In this document: positions 12,005 to 24,828 of the stretch, one piece after another
How the letters are laid out: each line of letters opens with the position of its first letter
How positions within the stretch are numbered: position 1 is the stretch's first letter
NCBI RefSeq assembly: GCF_009389715.1
Contig: NW_024067667.1
Span: forward strand, 442,001 to 506,000
Direction of reading: 5' to 3'
Length of the DNA stretch: 64,000 bases
Source: Phoenix dactylifera
Lineage: Eukaryota > Streptophyta > Magnoliopsida > Arecales > Arecaceae
The notes under the pieces: model-generated
The model's database searches: none
What the model saw: the letters and a program-made list of their open reading frames with translations, nothing else
Told to the model about the DNA's origin: nothing
Made by a program: the position numbers and the translations under genes

Positions 12005-12179
12005 AGATGTCTGATCTCCTGCTTTGGAGGAAGACTCTCCATGAAAGGTAGTGCATACGAGAGCAACAATCTCGGAAGATATTTGGAGTGGGGTAGGATT
12101 GCTTTGGTTGTTAGTTGTGATGGCTTTCAGTAGTGGATGGATTCTATCTCGTAGAGTGCTGCTGCACATCTCCTAGGAT

Positions 12180-14200
12180 TTTTTTTTTTTTTTTAAATCT
12201 TTTGATACACGCAAATGTGCTGTTGATGTTTCACAAATAAGTGGCGTATCATAAACATGGTATTTTCTCAACATATATCTATCTGACTTATATCCATATT
12301 TTGAATTTCCAATTTTGTTTCCATATCTATCTAAAATAATTATAGATATCCAACTAATATTCTATTCGATCCGTATCGGTCAAAAAAAAACAGATATAAA
12401 TATAAATATACTAATATATATCCATATCCGATCATTTTTAACCTTAAATAAAATCATTATATATGCAAATGGGCTGGCCCAGGGCTGAGAAATTGCAACA
12501 TTTTAAATAGGCCAGCCCAAATAACAAATTTGGCTCTCTTAATGCAATATCTCCTATTGGTTATTTTAAGCAGCAGTGAGCAAGCATTTTAGTGTATTAG
12601 GGGAAAGATGTAAGATCTTAAACATAAATAAGTGTTGCAAACCATATTGGGATGTGATGGTGTCCAATTATAATATCCGGTGATTCCTTCGATATACATG
12701 GAAGCATCAGTTGGAATGCATGTTGGAAGTTCTGAGGTATGGTTATAGAGTTGTAATCTCTTGCCACATCTATTAACACGAAGCTGCAATGAGTCAAAAA
12801 ATGTCAATTCGGAAATTCCAAAGGTCTGAACCATGGGCCTATTGGAACTCTACGATTCATTTGATCTAGGCCCAACTCGCTGACAAATTATGTAATTTGG
12901 CACCCAACAAACAAGGGACTCGCAATGTCAAGAGGTATCAGCTCAGACTTGCAACTTGTTTGTTGTTAGGTTTTGATGCGTGGGTACAAAAATGATATTA
13001 GAAATATTTTGCCTAAAAATTGATATATCATTATTTTATAGAAGTATTATAGAGGAATAATCTACTAAAATAAAATCAGAAGATTTGAAAAAAATTGCCC
13101 AGACCGAGGCGTGTAATATACACTGCCCTAAGAACATGATTTATCCCTTATGTGTAGGTTTGCTGGAGACAAACTCCTTCAAATGTCCAGAAAAAAAAAA
13201 GAAAAGATAAAAAGTGGAAAGTTGAAGAGTGAAATAACTCTCTGTCTGTAGAATAAACTCTCGGGAGACAGAGTACTAATGAGAGAGAGATTGGATTGAA
13301 TTTTGATTAATTTCTAGGAGTCTATTTACAAACTCTATCTGAAAATCGAAGAGGCGATAAGAGTCACAAAGAGGCATCTTACAAAAAAATATTTTAAAAT
13401 ATTTAAAATAACTAAAGTTTAAGAAATAAGAAAATTTTAGTTTTTTTTTAATTAGAACTCCAACAAATTAATGATATAAAAGTGGTTTCAAAATGCAGGT
13501 TTCTGATAAACAATTTATTTAATGATTCATGTTGTTAGTCTTCTTCTCATGTCACTTCATACTCCTAATATAAGATCTAATCATGGACTATGTTCAGATT
13601 ATGTTGTTCGGCAATATCTCAAGTTTAGAAATTATAAAATATGATTTGTTCAGTCATGTTTCCAACGTAGTGTTTATTCTTTTGACTTATTTGGTTTGCT
13701 AAAAAAAAATCATCGAAATATATTTTTTAAGAATCTAATTTTTAGAAATATAATATTTACGAAAATAATTTTGATATGTTCTATGGAGAAGCGGCCAGTC
13801 CGAAGCGGCCTATGTTTGATTTGGCACGAGAGGAAGGGCATGGCGCCAACTCCAAATGGCACTCTCTTGGCAAATTTTCAACTACTTGCGGTGGTGCTGC
13901 GAAAGACCTTACGTACCTCTCAACCGTGGGGTAACCTCTGTTCCGGGAAAACTTTGGAGTCATAGAAATCTACTGATTTCTCTATAACCCCCTTGTGGAT
14001 GGATAATGATCAAGGAATGGTTCCGCCTTTGAGTTTTACTACTCACCTCTTTCGCCATAATTAGTTTTTTTACACAAGGATCTTTTCATCAATGAAGCTC
14101 GGGAAGTGTCTCATTTCCCTTATTTTCCCTCAAAAAAAATTACTAGAAAAGTTGGAGAAAAAAAAAAGAAAGAAAAAAATATAATAGCAAAATTTTGCAA
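12180..14200. other. Intergenic DNA, no gene seen
   Basis: AT-rich sequence starting with a poly(T) run at 12180-12194. A GC-richer island at 13785-13960 gives overlapping short reading frames on both strands without a recognisable domain. Confidence 0.5.
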
Positions 14201-14206
14201 GGATAT

Positions 14207-14548
14207 TGTAACAACCCAGGATCTCACCCAAAATGGCTAGCCGCAAGTTATTATTTGGGTTCCTCCTGATGTCCTCGTCAGGGTAAGGGTTTAAATCCAT
14301 TCAAATCTAATCACAAGCACCATGATCGGCCTATGGTCAGCTTCAATGGATCCGTGCTGCAGTGTTCCCTAATTCACATAGGTTATAGGCCGGGTCTGCT
14401 CTGATACCTTTTGTAACAACATAGGATCTCACCTAAAATGGCTAGACGGAAGTTATTATTTGGGTTCCTTGATCCTGTATAAGTACTCAAGATCTATCCA
14501 GCGAATAACCGATGTGAGACTAAACACACGCCCGCACGAGTTCTCACA
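14207..14548 (-). mobile_element. TRIM element (family A) with 5-bp target-site duplication
   Basis: The right LTR (14412-14548, 137 bp) starts TGTAACAAC and ends TCTCACA. The left LTR starts TGTAACAACCC at 14207 but matches for only about 60 bp. The internal segment ends GCTCTGATACC immediately before the right LTR; its complement matches the initiator-tRNA-Met primer-binding site, so the element is in minus orientation. The flanks carry an exact duplication GATAT (14202-14206 and 14549-14553). There is no coding capacity. The internal sequence is homologous to that at 3573-3715. Confidence 0.82.
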
Positions 14549-14549
14549 G

Positions 14550-16050
14550 ATATCATGCTATTTATTTATATTTGTGTATATACTATTAAAAGAAAAATTG
14601 CACCCATCTCTATATGTATCTAGCAGATTATTTTTCTCTTATGGATCTCCTTAGGACAAAATCATGGAATGAAATTTCTTACTGTAATGTTTTTTTCTGA
14701 AAAGCTGATGCAAAAATCTATAATACATGGAAAAGTAGTTTCTAGATATTTGGTGTTAACAAAAAAAATGACATATTCCAAAATAGCTTATATTTGATTG
14801 AGTATCTACTATTGTGAGAAAATTATGTAAAATATCCATTATACTCTTAATAAAGAAAAAAATCTTATCGCATTCTATTTAAAAGCTTAAAGATATTTTT
14901 GGAGAAAAAATTCTCCAATTTCATCCATAGACGACATTAAACTTTTTCATATAATTTTTTATAAAATATAAAATATTATTCCCATAAAAACATATATTTT
15001 TTTTAAAAAAATTTAATGATATATATTTCATAGGCCATTCCCACCCGTGGACCCCCCAGTCTGAAGGGGGTAGGGCGGCACTCTCGTCCTTCACCGCCAC
15101 CAACAAAGGAGGGATTTTTGATGCAATTCTCTGGTATTAAAATGCAAACGCCTTTGATGGATGACCAAGACAACAAATATCTACATCTTTTCATACTTGT
15201 ATCTGCCTCTCTTTATTTAATTAGTATTTTATGAAGGAAAAAGAAGTGCAAAAAGCAAGAGTAGAAATACTTTTGTTAGTTTACATTAGTTGTATTTTAG
15301 CATATATAATTTATCAGGTTTGCTTAAAAAATATATATTTGATGAATACTTGTGATGGCATTTTGAAACATATTTGATGAACATAGTTTTTATCTTATAC
15401 CCCTTTTCTTTTTTTCTAAACTAATATAAAATGGATAAAGAGAGGGTTTTTTTTTTCTTTGTTTGTTTCCGCAATAGATGAGGTATATTTATTATCCAAG
15501 ACACGGTGTAGATCCAAAAGGGGAGGAAGGCACACCGTCTAAAAAGTTGATTTGGGAGGTGCCATTGGTGACAGTATGCAGAAACGAAGACCGAAAATTT
15601 GAGGATGAAGAGGCGCATCTGCCACTTCTAATGATGTGCATTATAATTTATAATTGGAGTTTTTATAAAATTACGCTAAAAATTTTGTAGAAATCGAACT
15701 ATTAGCCCATTTAGCTTACCTTTTCTGAAAATCTGCCCAAGCTTAGCTCAGATCTTAGCTTTTACACGGTAAGAAAAAAAAAAACTATGAAACCTTTTTT
15801 TTCTTCCCACAGGATTTGAGTTAGAGTTCAGATGAGACATGGCATACTAAGTAGATGGTTCATTCCATGAATCCTACAAAATTTTCAACCTAATTCTATG
15901 GAAACAATAGGGTCTAATTGGATGATTCGGCTGAAAATTATATAAGATTTATGAGTTGGACCAAAACAACTAACAAAATCATAAAATTACAAGCTGGGCT
16001 AGGTCTATTTTTTTTTTTTTTCTCCTATAAGATTCAAGCCGGCCTATTTA
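14550..16050. other. Intergenic DNA, no gene seen
   Basis: AT-rich sequence; one GC-richer patch at about 15040-15110 carries only short unrecognised frames. Confidence 0.5.
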
Positions 16051-16200
16051 AAAGTCACTTCTGAATATTTATAAATATAGACCTATCTCAATCTGTAATA
16101 TTATGATTTTATTGATTGTACTAACCTAATCGATCAATCTAAAGCCACTTCTAAATATTTATAAATATAGATTTATCTCAATCTGTAATATTATGATTTT
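16051..16200. repeat. 60-bp direct repeat (two copies) at the PPR boundary
   Basis: Copies at 16051-16110 and 16141-16200 differ at about four positions. The second copy ends with TTATGATTTT, and that ATG is the first codon of the PPR reading frame that follows. Confidence 0.9.
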
Positions 16201-17761
16201 GCTTCTCCAAAGCCTGCTCACTTCTTCAGAATTAACTGCATCGAACACTTGTTTGCTCAATCCATGCCTCAAATTTGGATTCACCGAAATTGCCCATAAG
16301 TTGTTCTGTGCAATTCCTGACAGAGATGTTGTCGTCTTCACTTGTATGCTAATGGGCTACGCTGAGGCCGGAGAGCATGCAGAGGCTCTGAGAATTTTCA
16401 AAGAAATGGTAGAGAATGATCAATTAGTGATGAACGAGCATGTCTATTCTTGTGCTCTGCGTGCCTGTGCCAGAACTCTTTTCCTATTCGACCGTCGGCG
16501 GATCCAGGCCCAAGTTATCAAATCAAAAATGGCATCCAATGCGTTTGAGGGCACCAGTTTGGTTGACGTGTATGAAAAATCTGGTGATAAGCAGAGCGCG
16601 AAGAAAGCATTTTTGGAGATTTCTGAGCCCAGTGCGGTGTCATGGAATGTTTTGATCGCTGGGGGTTTGAGTGGAGAAGAAGTTCTGCGGTTATTTGGTC
16701 GGATGAGGTTGCCGGGCATAAGCCCAGACCACATGACCTTTGCATGTGTTCTTCGAGCTTGTAAAGATATTCTTACCATGCGCATGGTTCAGCGGCTGCG
16801 TGGTCTAACTGTGAAGATGATGGAGGTAGAATTAGATGTTTTGGATGCGAAAGTCTTTTTGAAGTGTACATGGATCTTGGTTGCTTTAATGAAGCTCCAT
16901 GAGGCTGTGGGTTTGTTTCTTGAGGCTTTGGAAATGGAAATAGAGTTGAGTGAGGTGACCATGACTTCACTTTTGATGACAGAAGGACTGGATCAGTGGA
17001 AGCAGTTTCACGCTTTAGTTATTAAGTTTGGATATTGTGATAATATTGTTAGTGTATCCATGATTGGCTCTTTGATTAGAATGTACTCTGAGCACCACTG
17101 TTTGGATGATGCACTTCGTCTTTTTGAGCAGATTGATCACCCGGACCTGGTTTTGTGGACTTCAGCATTCTCAGGTTTTTCTCGGAGTGGCAAGAGCCAA
17201 GATGGTATAAACCTGTATGTGAGAATGGTTGCTGAGGGATCAGTGGAACCTCCAAACCACTACACATATGCCACAATCCTAAGGAAGACAGACCCATGCC
17301 CAAATTATCAAATCAGATTTCAATGTTGAACATGATACTTTTGTTGCAAATGGTTTATTATACACGTATGCCAAGTGCAGATACTTGGAAGAAGCAAGTA
17401 GGCTGTTTAATGAGATGCCAGAGCGAGATTTGGCCTCTTGGAATGCCATGATTAGTAGCCTAGCTCAGCATGGTTTTGCTGACCAAGCCATTGGAACATT
17501 CCAAGAATTGTTGAAACAGACTGACATAAAGCCCAACAATATAACCTCTGTAGGTGTTCTCTCCACATGCAGTCGCCATGGAATGGTGGAGAAGGGATAT
17601 CAATGTTTCAAGTCCATTCAAGAACCAGCTGTTGATCATTATTCTTGTGTGGTTGATATGTTTGGCAGGACAGGAAGGCTGAAAGAAGCAATGGATGTCT
17701 TTCAAAGCCAATGAGAACATTTGGTCATCACTACTCTCAGATAGCAGAATTCACGGGAATA
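16193..17761 (+). pseudogene. Pentatricopeptide-repeat (PPR) gene fragment with frameshifts
   Basis: The first open segment (16193-17329, 378 codons) encodes consecutive PPR motifs, for example GYAEAGEHAEALRIFKEMV and SWNVLIAGG...EEVLRLFGRMR. At about 17281 the frame is lost: homology resumes one frame over (GRQTHAQIIKSD...) after an apparent short deletion and runs on through 17385-17714 (EEASRLFNEMPERDLASWNA). Near 17705 it shifts again into a further frame (NENIWSSLLSDSRIHGNIE) ending at a stop at 17761. No targeting peptide, E+ or DYW domain is present, and the 5' end begins mid-protein inside a 60-bp repeat. Intact PPR proteins of this class bind organellar RNA. This copy is a truncated, disabled derivative. 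Confidence 0.88.
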
Positions 17762-17769
17762 TTGAGTAG

Positions 17770-20700
17770 ATGAGCTATCGCAAACAATTTTAACAGATAA
17801 TTGCATCCAATATGCATCCATGTTGTGGACAGTGGTGTTGGTGGCTGTCACTGATATGGATGGTGGATGCATTAGAATCTTTGGCATGGGACGTAGCAAA
17901 TAGTTTCAAGATTTGGCTGCATGTCGGAAGTTTGTAAGTTTACAAGACAAGCAATGAAGATTGCCTTGGAACTTTGTAGACTCTTGCTGTATATACCTCT
18001 TCATTTAAGCAAATGACATCGGCAAAATATCAACAAAAACATTATTGACCATGCGCGTGATGATTTGAATGCAAGAACAGGAAGAAACTTGAAACTCATT
18101 ACATCGGCCTTCTTTTATGTTTTCCAGAGTTCCTTTTTCTTCATTTCATACTTGGAATGGCCCTAACTATTTCATGTATGAAATGATTCAAAGGATCTTA
18201 GAGATGCAGAGTACCCGATCCAAGGATGGAAGACAATTTTCTGTATGCAAAGCCACAAAATAAATGTTACAGTCAAGTTGGCATATTATCAGTTGCTTTG
18301 GGAGGATGCTATGTGAAGTGCATAGTAGTGAGCCATTTCTGAGGCACCACCTTGTAGCCAAGAGTTTGATTTGTTCCTATGGAAGTTGCAGAAAACATAT
18401 CATCAGCTGCAAATTTTTGGCACCTTGTAGCTAGGAGTGGAACAAAGGATGAAGAATGATGTCTATAGGGATGTCAATGTTATCATTATTGGGCCCATAT
18501 TGTACTGTATACAGCAAATCCCAACAAATCAAGTTGATACTGAAATGTTTTTCGAGTTGGATAGCTAACCAAGAAAACATTATATTGGCAACAATTGTAA
18601 CATTTTCCTGATGGAATGACTTGAAAGGAAGAAATGAGGAGGAGGGCAGATAACCGAGGTATTGCCTGAAGGATAGTGCATCAAACAGGGGATTACTTGG
18701 CAACTCTTAATTAGAAAACTAACTGCTGCCAAGCTAGAGAGAGAGTGATGAGTTGGTCTTCATTGGCTGGGGATTTTGCTTAGGTAAACACTGATCTTGC
18801 TGATTAGATCCAGAAAGGTTGCAAAGAATCAGTTCATTTGCAAGGACAAGCAGGGTGGAGATTAAGCAATCTATGATAGAGGATATTGTAGTGTAGAGCT
18901 GATGCCAATTTGGAATTCATTGTGGTGACCAGACAAAATAGCTTTCAGAAAGCATGGCTGGAATCAGAAGCCAAAATTGCGGTGGAGTTCCTAAATGCTC
19001 ACTAATGGCCAAGAGGACTGTTCCTAATTTTGGAGAGCGATGTTTTTGTGCTCTTGCAAGTGTTTATTTCCAAGAAAAAGATTGGATTGTTCTCTCAGAA
19101 GTTAACTTGCCTCCCTCTGCTTGGTTTAAATGCAGAGTATTGTGTACAATTGAAGGGAATCTCCATAGTTCAGCCATCAGCGGGAAGAATTCCATCCTTT
19201 CCAATGAAGCAGTCATGTATGTTTACCTTTCTACTCTTACAATAGATTTATGAAAGCACATGAAATTATTGTTGTTACTTCTTTCATAAAAAACTCCATC
19301 TTAGAATCTGTTTTAGCTATGTCAAAGTATACAACCTTATGTTATCTACTCTTAATAGAACCGCATATTACTTCTTGTGCCTTTGTGATGTTGAGAAGTA
19401 ACCACAGCATAAATATTATTAGTTATTGCTTTCAAATATTACTACCTAAAGGAGAACACAAAATTGAAATCTTCATCCAGATATATGCACATAGAAATAA
19501 GAAAATAGATCTCATGTCTATCTATCCCTTTATATTTTTTTTATATTCTGGTCTAAATGTAGGGGAACAACCAGCTCGAATGTACCACCAAATCATTAAT
19601 ATTCTCAAATTTCCTCTTGGTACCTTTCTTCTTTTATTAATTATGAGTTGACCTCAGATCACTCCTCAGATGTATAATTTACTAGATTTCGACCTTTTTG
19701 TTTTTCTGGCCAAAAAACTTATCAACACCATTTTCTCCCTGTGGTGCTAAAACTAGGCCTAACGATTTCCTCCTTGTATTTCATACCACATTCACTTCAA
19801 CGTCCGTTCCTTTGGGACTCTCCTTTGGAAGTCATATCTGTACTCCTCTAAAAATAAACATGAGAAAAAATTAGGAGTTGTTCTTTATAGGCCTTAAGAA
19901 TCCCTGTAACAACTAGATTCCTCTGTTTCTCTGTTTCTTACAACAACAAGCAACTACAGGAAAAAGCAGAAAAAAAAAAAACAGAGAGAAACCTTTTGGT
20001 CCCTCTGTGCTGGAAAAAGGCTCAGCTACAGCTTCGGACTCGAATTAATGCCCTGGACAAGGTGCAAAATAACATGCTATCCTGTTATGAATATTATTAC
20101 CATTATAATGGTTATAGTGGCCGGTATTTATCTGGAAAAACAATGTTTAATATTTTAATGTTAATATAATTACCAAAACAATGATTTTTGTAATGATGTT
20201 ATAGCAGAAAATAACGGGAAATAACGAAAAGTAATTTTTTTTTCTTTTTACCTAGATAAAAGAAATTTTTTTTGACCCTACAATTATTTTTGAAAGGAAT
20301 TTTGAGATAAAAGATTTAGATTTTGAAAATAATATTATTTTATTTAAAAAAGGTACAAGTGAAAATAATAGCCATTGTTTTATTCAAGTTACTTATCCCA
20401 AATGGGAGGTAGTTGAAACTGTTATAGTGGCCATTATAACGGTTATTATAATGTCATTTAAATCCATTGCCTTAGATGCTTGACTTCCGCATTTGTCCAA
20501 AAATTATGATGAAACAAATGGCATAAAGTCCAAGACAAATGGTCCTATTACTGCTATTTGCTGGCTGGCTAATACTCTTCATTTAGAATTTTAGATCCTC
20601 TTTTGCTCTTTTTTCCAGGACATCAAATGTAGCTTTTTGATTTTAACACCATAGCTTCTTGAGTGATGTTTTTCAATCGATACTACATTGAAGCTTGACT

Positions 20701-23110
20701 ATCCTTTGTGATGATGTTGAAACTCAAGATAGTTTTTAATTTCGGCAAAATACCATCCCAAAGTAACCATTGAGTGGATAAAAATTTTTGATGACGTTTT
20801 ATATGAGAGAATACAGATGTCTGCAGGTTTTCTTAACTTCACAATAGTCTCCAAACCTTACTTAAGTTTACCACTTTGTGTCATCATGCAAGCAATTGTT
20901 GATAAAATTTGTACAGTTTACCTAGGACTAGTTACATTGGACAACCATTTCCTAGTACTAGAGCTCCTAAAAATAACCAAATAATGACTTGCAAAATCAC
21001 CATAGAAGTGTGTACAGAAGTCATCGACAGCCCTTCAATGGCATCCACAATTTTCATTACCTCTCTCCTCCTCTCATGTATGTAGTTGTCCTCCCTTAAG
21101 TGAACTGATTAAGTAGGAAGGAAAGCCTTTGATTTCCCTCAGAATGCACTCTGATCTGACCCTATTCTTGATACATCTTTAGCAGTGCTCTTATCCCCCA
21201 GTTAGAAGAGAATAACAGAATTACATAAAACCATCTCCTCCCTCTTTCTTTGCTTCACAATAATCCAAATTAACTAAACTTCCCTTCTGCTAATCTGGCA
21301 CATTATCTAAACAAAGTCAAGAACACCCCCCCTCCCCCCTCCCGAACGCACGCACGCAAAAGGAGAAAAGAAAAGAAAGATAGATGTGTCATTCGATCTT
21401 CTGGAAAATGCTTAAACGCACCGTACCTTAAGGATCCCTCTTCATAGAGAGGGAAATAGTCATAAGCTGGCTGATAAATCCCAATCTCAATTTACCCTTG
21501 TGAAACTAGCACAAATTAAGCCCCTATAAGGATCAAAAGTTATTAGTAAGATGATCACATGTGATAGATGCTACTAATCCTCAGAGCTGATATCATAATT
21601 CAATAGAAGTTTAATACATCTGACAGTCTAAACAGAGACTTGAACTTCTTAGAGTCAAAAGCTCTGAGAGGTAAAATAACCAAATCAAATTATTTTGATT
21701 TTGAGGAGAAAAATTAAAACAAACTATTGTCAGAAAGTGTTGAAATGCACAGCTTCTAACTTTTGGCATGTTAACTCCAATATTTGTTGCTATGCAATCC
21801 AAAATTCTTCATTAGGACAAAGAGGAAGGCCACCTCACAACTGTTATTTTGGAGTGCCATGAAATGAATATATTGTTACCATTTTTTAAAAATAAAGTAA
21901 ATTAGCATTTATATTTTATCTGTTCACTAACATTACTCCTACCAAATAATCATCAAATGCTTACATGGACATAAATATAGCATTTCAGCTGTTATAGAAA
22001 GCGTGCCATGACATATGAAGTAACATAAGAAAGCAAGAGTAATGAAACCTATAGAGAACCATAGTAGCGATCTAACAACCAAATAGATCCATTCAACTAA
22101 CATTTCTGGCACAGCTTTCTAAGCAGCTAGAAAATTACTTTTTTCTTCCTCTTATGCTTTCAGATTCGATCCCAAATCCAAAGGGGTAAGATTTACTAGC
22201 ATTGTTATCACTATAATTAGAAGGGATTGGATACACCTGACAATTAGATCAAATAAGTATTCCAGTCATCAGTTATGTCAGCTACATATTATGTTCTTTG
22301 GAGCAGATTTGGAAATGCGATAGTATTTCCTTGAGTATTCGAACCTGGATAATTCCACGGGGTGGGTCTTCCTTCATTCAGATGTCGAAACATGTTCAAG
22401 TTTTGCAAAAAAAAAATGAGGATACAGATAGAATTTTCAATGTATAAAGTAATCAGTCGACATAAAGACATGATAAATTTAACCAGAGCATGTTCCAAGA
22501 CCTCTAGACACAGATAAACAGGGATAAAGATATTTGTAAAGTTAATGTCACATAAAATCCATGCACAAGGTATTCTAGCTTAGTTGCTTACAAGAAACTT
22601 GCACAGTTGCTGCAGTTTGTCTCTCCTAGAAAGAACAAATTAAGGACAAGGAGTCTACATGGAATGCAAAATATTAAGTAATGAATTGGATAAAAACCCC
22701 TTCTGGTTTGACAAGAAAACAACAAGAAAAATTTTGTAAATGTGGTCCTATTTTAAGATGCAGACTGTCCAATTCTAAGACAGTGAGACAAGGGGAAGAC
22801 TAGCAGCTAGCTATTCATCTTCAATCATAGAACACAATGGCACAAATGGTTATAGTTTCACAGCAGTTTATTAGTAGACAAATAAGGTCGAAGAACCTGT
22901 AAGAAGTTAACTGCATCAACAGTTGTAATGTTTGTGCTTGCATTGCAATAAAAGAGCAAATCAGAGAAGTAATATAGGAGAGAATCAAAGAGTTAACACA
23001 CACAACAGACATCCATCTACACACACACACACACATCAAGTAAAACCAAGTTATTGTCAATTACTATCTCTCATGCAGCTAACACTCTTTTGAAGCAGAC
23101 ACAGTGTATT
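17770..23110. other. Intergenic DNA, no gene seen
   Basis: AT-rich region with many short frames lacking recognisable domains, including 99- and 133-codon frames at 18954-19253 and 19250-19651. It contains an inverted-repeat structure at 20092-20454 and a short CA microsatellite at about 23018-23034. Confidence 0.5.
20092..20454. repeat. Foldback/MITE-like inverted repeat
   Basis: The left arm (about 20092-20135) and the right arm (about 20416-20454) are rich in ATAATGGTTATAGTGGCC-type words in opposite orientation, around an AT-rich core of about 280 bp. The arms are imperfect and no target-site duplication was established. Confidence 0.4.
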
Positions 23111-23116
23111 ATCTGG

Positions 23117-24454
23117 TCAGAAAAAGGCTCTGCTACCATAAAACACTCTGGACTTATCTTTTTTCTTCTGGGGATCCAACTTGTCATTCTGGCTCTGGAT
23201 TACATCCCCTCCATCCTCAGATCTCGGGTTGTCAAGATCCATTGGCAGTTTCATCTTCGCCAAGGACTCCGTAAATTGCTGCATGCTCTTCATGTACATG
23301 TCCACAATTTGCTGCTGCATCGCAGTCTGCTCGGCCTCGAGGTTGATGTTCCCCAAAGGGGACTTGAAAACAGACCCCATTTCCACATTGCTGTGCACTT
23401 TGTGTTCTTTTGCAACACCTTCTGCCTCCTCCTTGCTTGATGTCTTGGACTCCTTCCCCTCTCCTCTGCCACCACCGCTCTGCGAAGTGGGAGTATCTGG
23501 CGAAGCCCCGGAGCTCTGATTTGCGTCCACAGCTGAATTGTTCGAAGCCACCCGAATCTTTTTATCCAAGGAGTCAGCAGAATTCCTATCGTCGCTCAGG
23601 CTAGTCATGGTAGAATTACTGAAGATTCCTGAATTCTGAATACTGCTAGCATCAGGAGAATCAGATTCACCATTGTTCTCCTCGCTCGAATTCAGAGTCA
23701 TGTCGCAGTCCTCCGCAGACTGCGGCGAAGCTCCTAGATGCAGGAATGGTGCAGCAGGCTGTGCCGTCCCGACGGGCCTCGAAGGAGCCCTGCGTGCCGC
23801 CATTTCGAAGTACTCCGAGACCATGATCTGATTCTCCTTCACAACGCTGATGTCGGGAAACTCGATTCTTCCATAATCAACAGGGTCCAGCAGGACAACC
23901 TCCGAGCTAATGGATGAATTCATTGTGTTGGACTCCACAAAGGCCTTATCAGGGGCACCTGCATGGCATGAGGAGCTGTCCAAGGCCAGGGTGAGCTGAA
24001 CAGTCCCGGCGGGGGAGTGGAAGAGATCGGTGGAGGAGAGGGAGAAGTCTTGAGTCAGCTTCCCCTTCGCCGTGGCCACCAAGGAGAGCGGCACCAGGGT
24101 GAATCCCATGAGCTGGTCCTCCAGGAAATTCTTGACCCTGCTGAGCATCCAAATCTCGCATTTGAGGACGGCATCCCGCTGGGCGATCTTGAGCTTGAGG
24201 TGCTCGTCGAACTGCGGGTTCCGGCCACCGCCGGCGACGATCCGGGTGGACAGCGCCTCGTCAGGGCTGCATGTGAGGGAGAATTTGGCGTAGACGTCCT
24301 GGTTGGCGTAGATGCAGATGTTGTGGATATCGCGAGCATGATGAACGTAGATGTCCAGGAGGCCCGAGAAGGCGCCACCGCCACCCTCGGTATCTTCCAT
24401 AGCCTCCCGACCATGACCGTAACAGAATCCTGATCTCCCCTTCAAGGAATCCAT
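23117..24454 (-). CDS. C2-domain protein (CaLB-type, plant-specific)
   Basis: A single 445-codon reading frame. Residues about 30-160 form a C2 domain opening GLLDIYVHHARDIHNICIY and including CEIWMLSRVKNFLEDQLMGF and FSLSSTDLFHSPAG, the signature of a plant family annotated as calcium-dependent lipid-binding proteins. C2 domains bind membrane phospholipids, often through Ca2+, although the usual loop aspartates are only partly present. Residues about 240-365 are Ser/Asn/Asp-rich and probably disordered. A conserved helix follows (MQQQIVDMYMKSMQQFTESLAKMK), then a basic tail. The ATG at 24454 directly follows a TTTAG acceptor-like site; with a GTAAGT at 24590-24585 this suggests a 5' UTR intron of about 136 bp. 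A second in-frame ATG exists at codon 19. The biological role is not predictable from sequence. Confidence 0.88.
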   Translation of the reverse strand: MDSLKGRSGFCYGHGREAMEDTEGGGGAFSGLLDIYVHHARDIHNICIYANQDVYAKFSLTCSPDEALSTRIVAGGGRNPQFDEHLKLKIAQRDAVLKCEIWMLSRVKNFLEDQLMGFTLVPLSLVATAKGKLTQDFSLSSTDLFHSPAGTVQLTLALDSSSCHAGAPDKAFVESNTMNSSISSEVVLLDPVDYGRIEFPDISVVKENQIMVSEYFEMAARRAPSRPVGTAQPAAPFLHLGASPQSAEDCDMTLNSSEENNGESDSPDASSIQNSGIFSNSTMTSLSDDRNSADSLDKKIRVASNNSAVDANQSSGASPDTPTSQSGGGRGEGKESKTSSKEEAEGVAKEHKVHSNVEMGSVFKSPLGNINLEAEQTAMQQQIVDMYMKSMQQFTESLAKMKLPMDLDNPRSEDGGDVIQSQNDKLDPQKKKDKSRVFYGSRAFF

Positions 24455-24823
24455 CTAAAGATCTCCTCTACCTTTCCTGTCGGACGAGTTCCTTCCTAGA
24501 TTCTTGGAAGAACAGCAGGAAGCTGTATGCTTTGTCAATTTAGGAAGAAAGACATTAGAATACATAACACGAAGTTGTAGAGGGACTTACCTACCTTATG
24601 GAAGAAGAGCAGCTTCACTAGTGCGTGGGTTGGTGAGATGGTGGAGTTGATATGATGCTGGTTCTCATCTCTTTCTTCTCCTTATTGCTCTCACCTCTCA
24701 ATTGTCTTTCCTCTTCTCTTAGCTGTGTCCTTCCTTTTGGAGGGGTTGAGTGGTGGTGGGAGGATGACTTTCCTTTGTAGCTGTGTTGTGGTGGTTGGTT
24801 GTGAATGCTTGACATTGTAGCGT

Positions 24824-24828
<5 letters not shown>

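Noticed and set aside
13820-13830. GGCACGAG word resembling a cDNA-library adaptor, i.e. possible contamination
   Set aside because: Eight bases only; no vector sequence around it and AT-rich plant DNA on both sides.
18954-19651. Two adjoining plus-strand frames (99 and 133 codons)
   Set aside because: No domain, no splice pattern joining them, composition like surrounding intergenic DNA.
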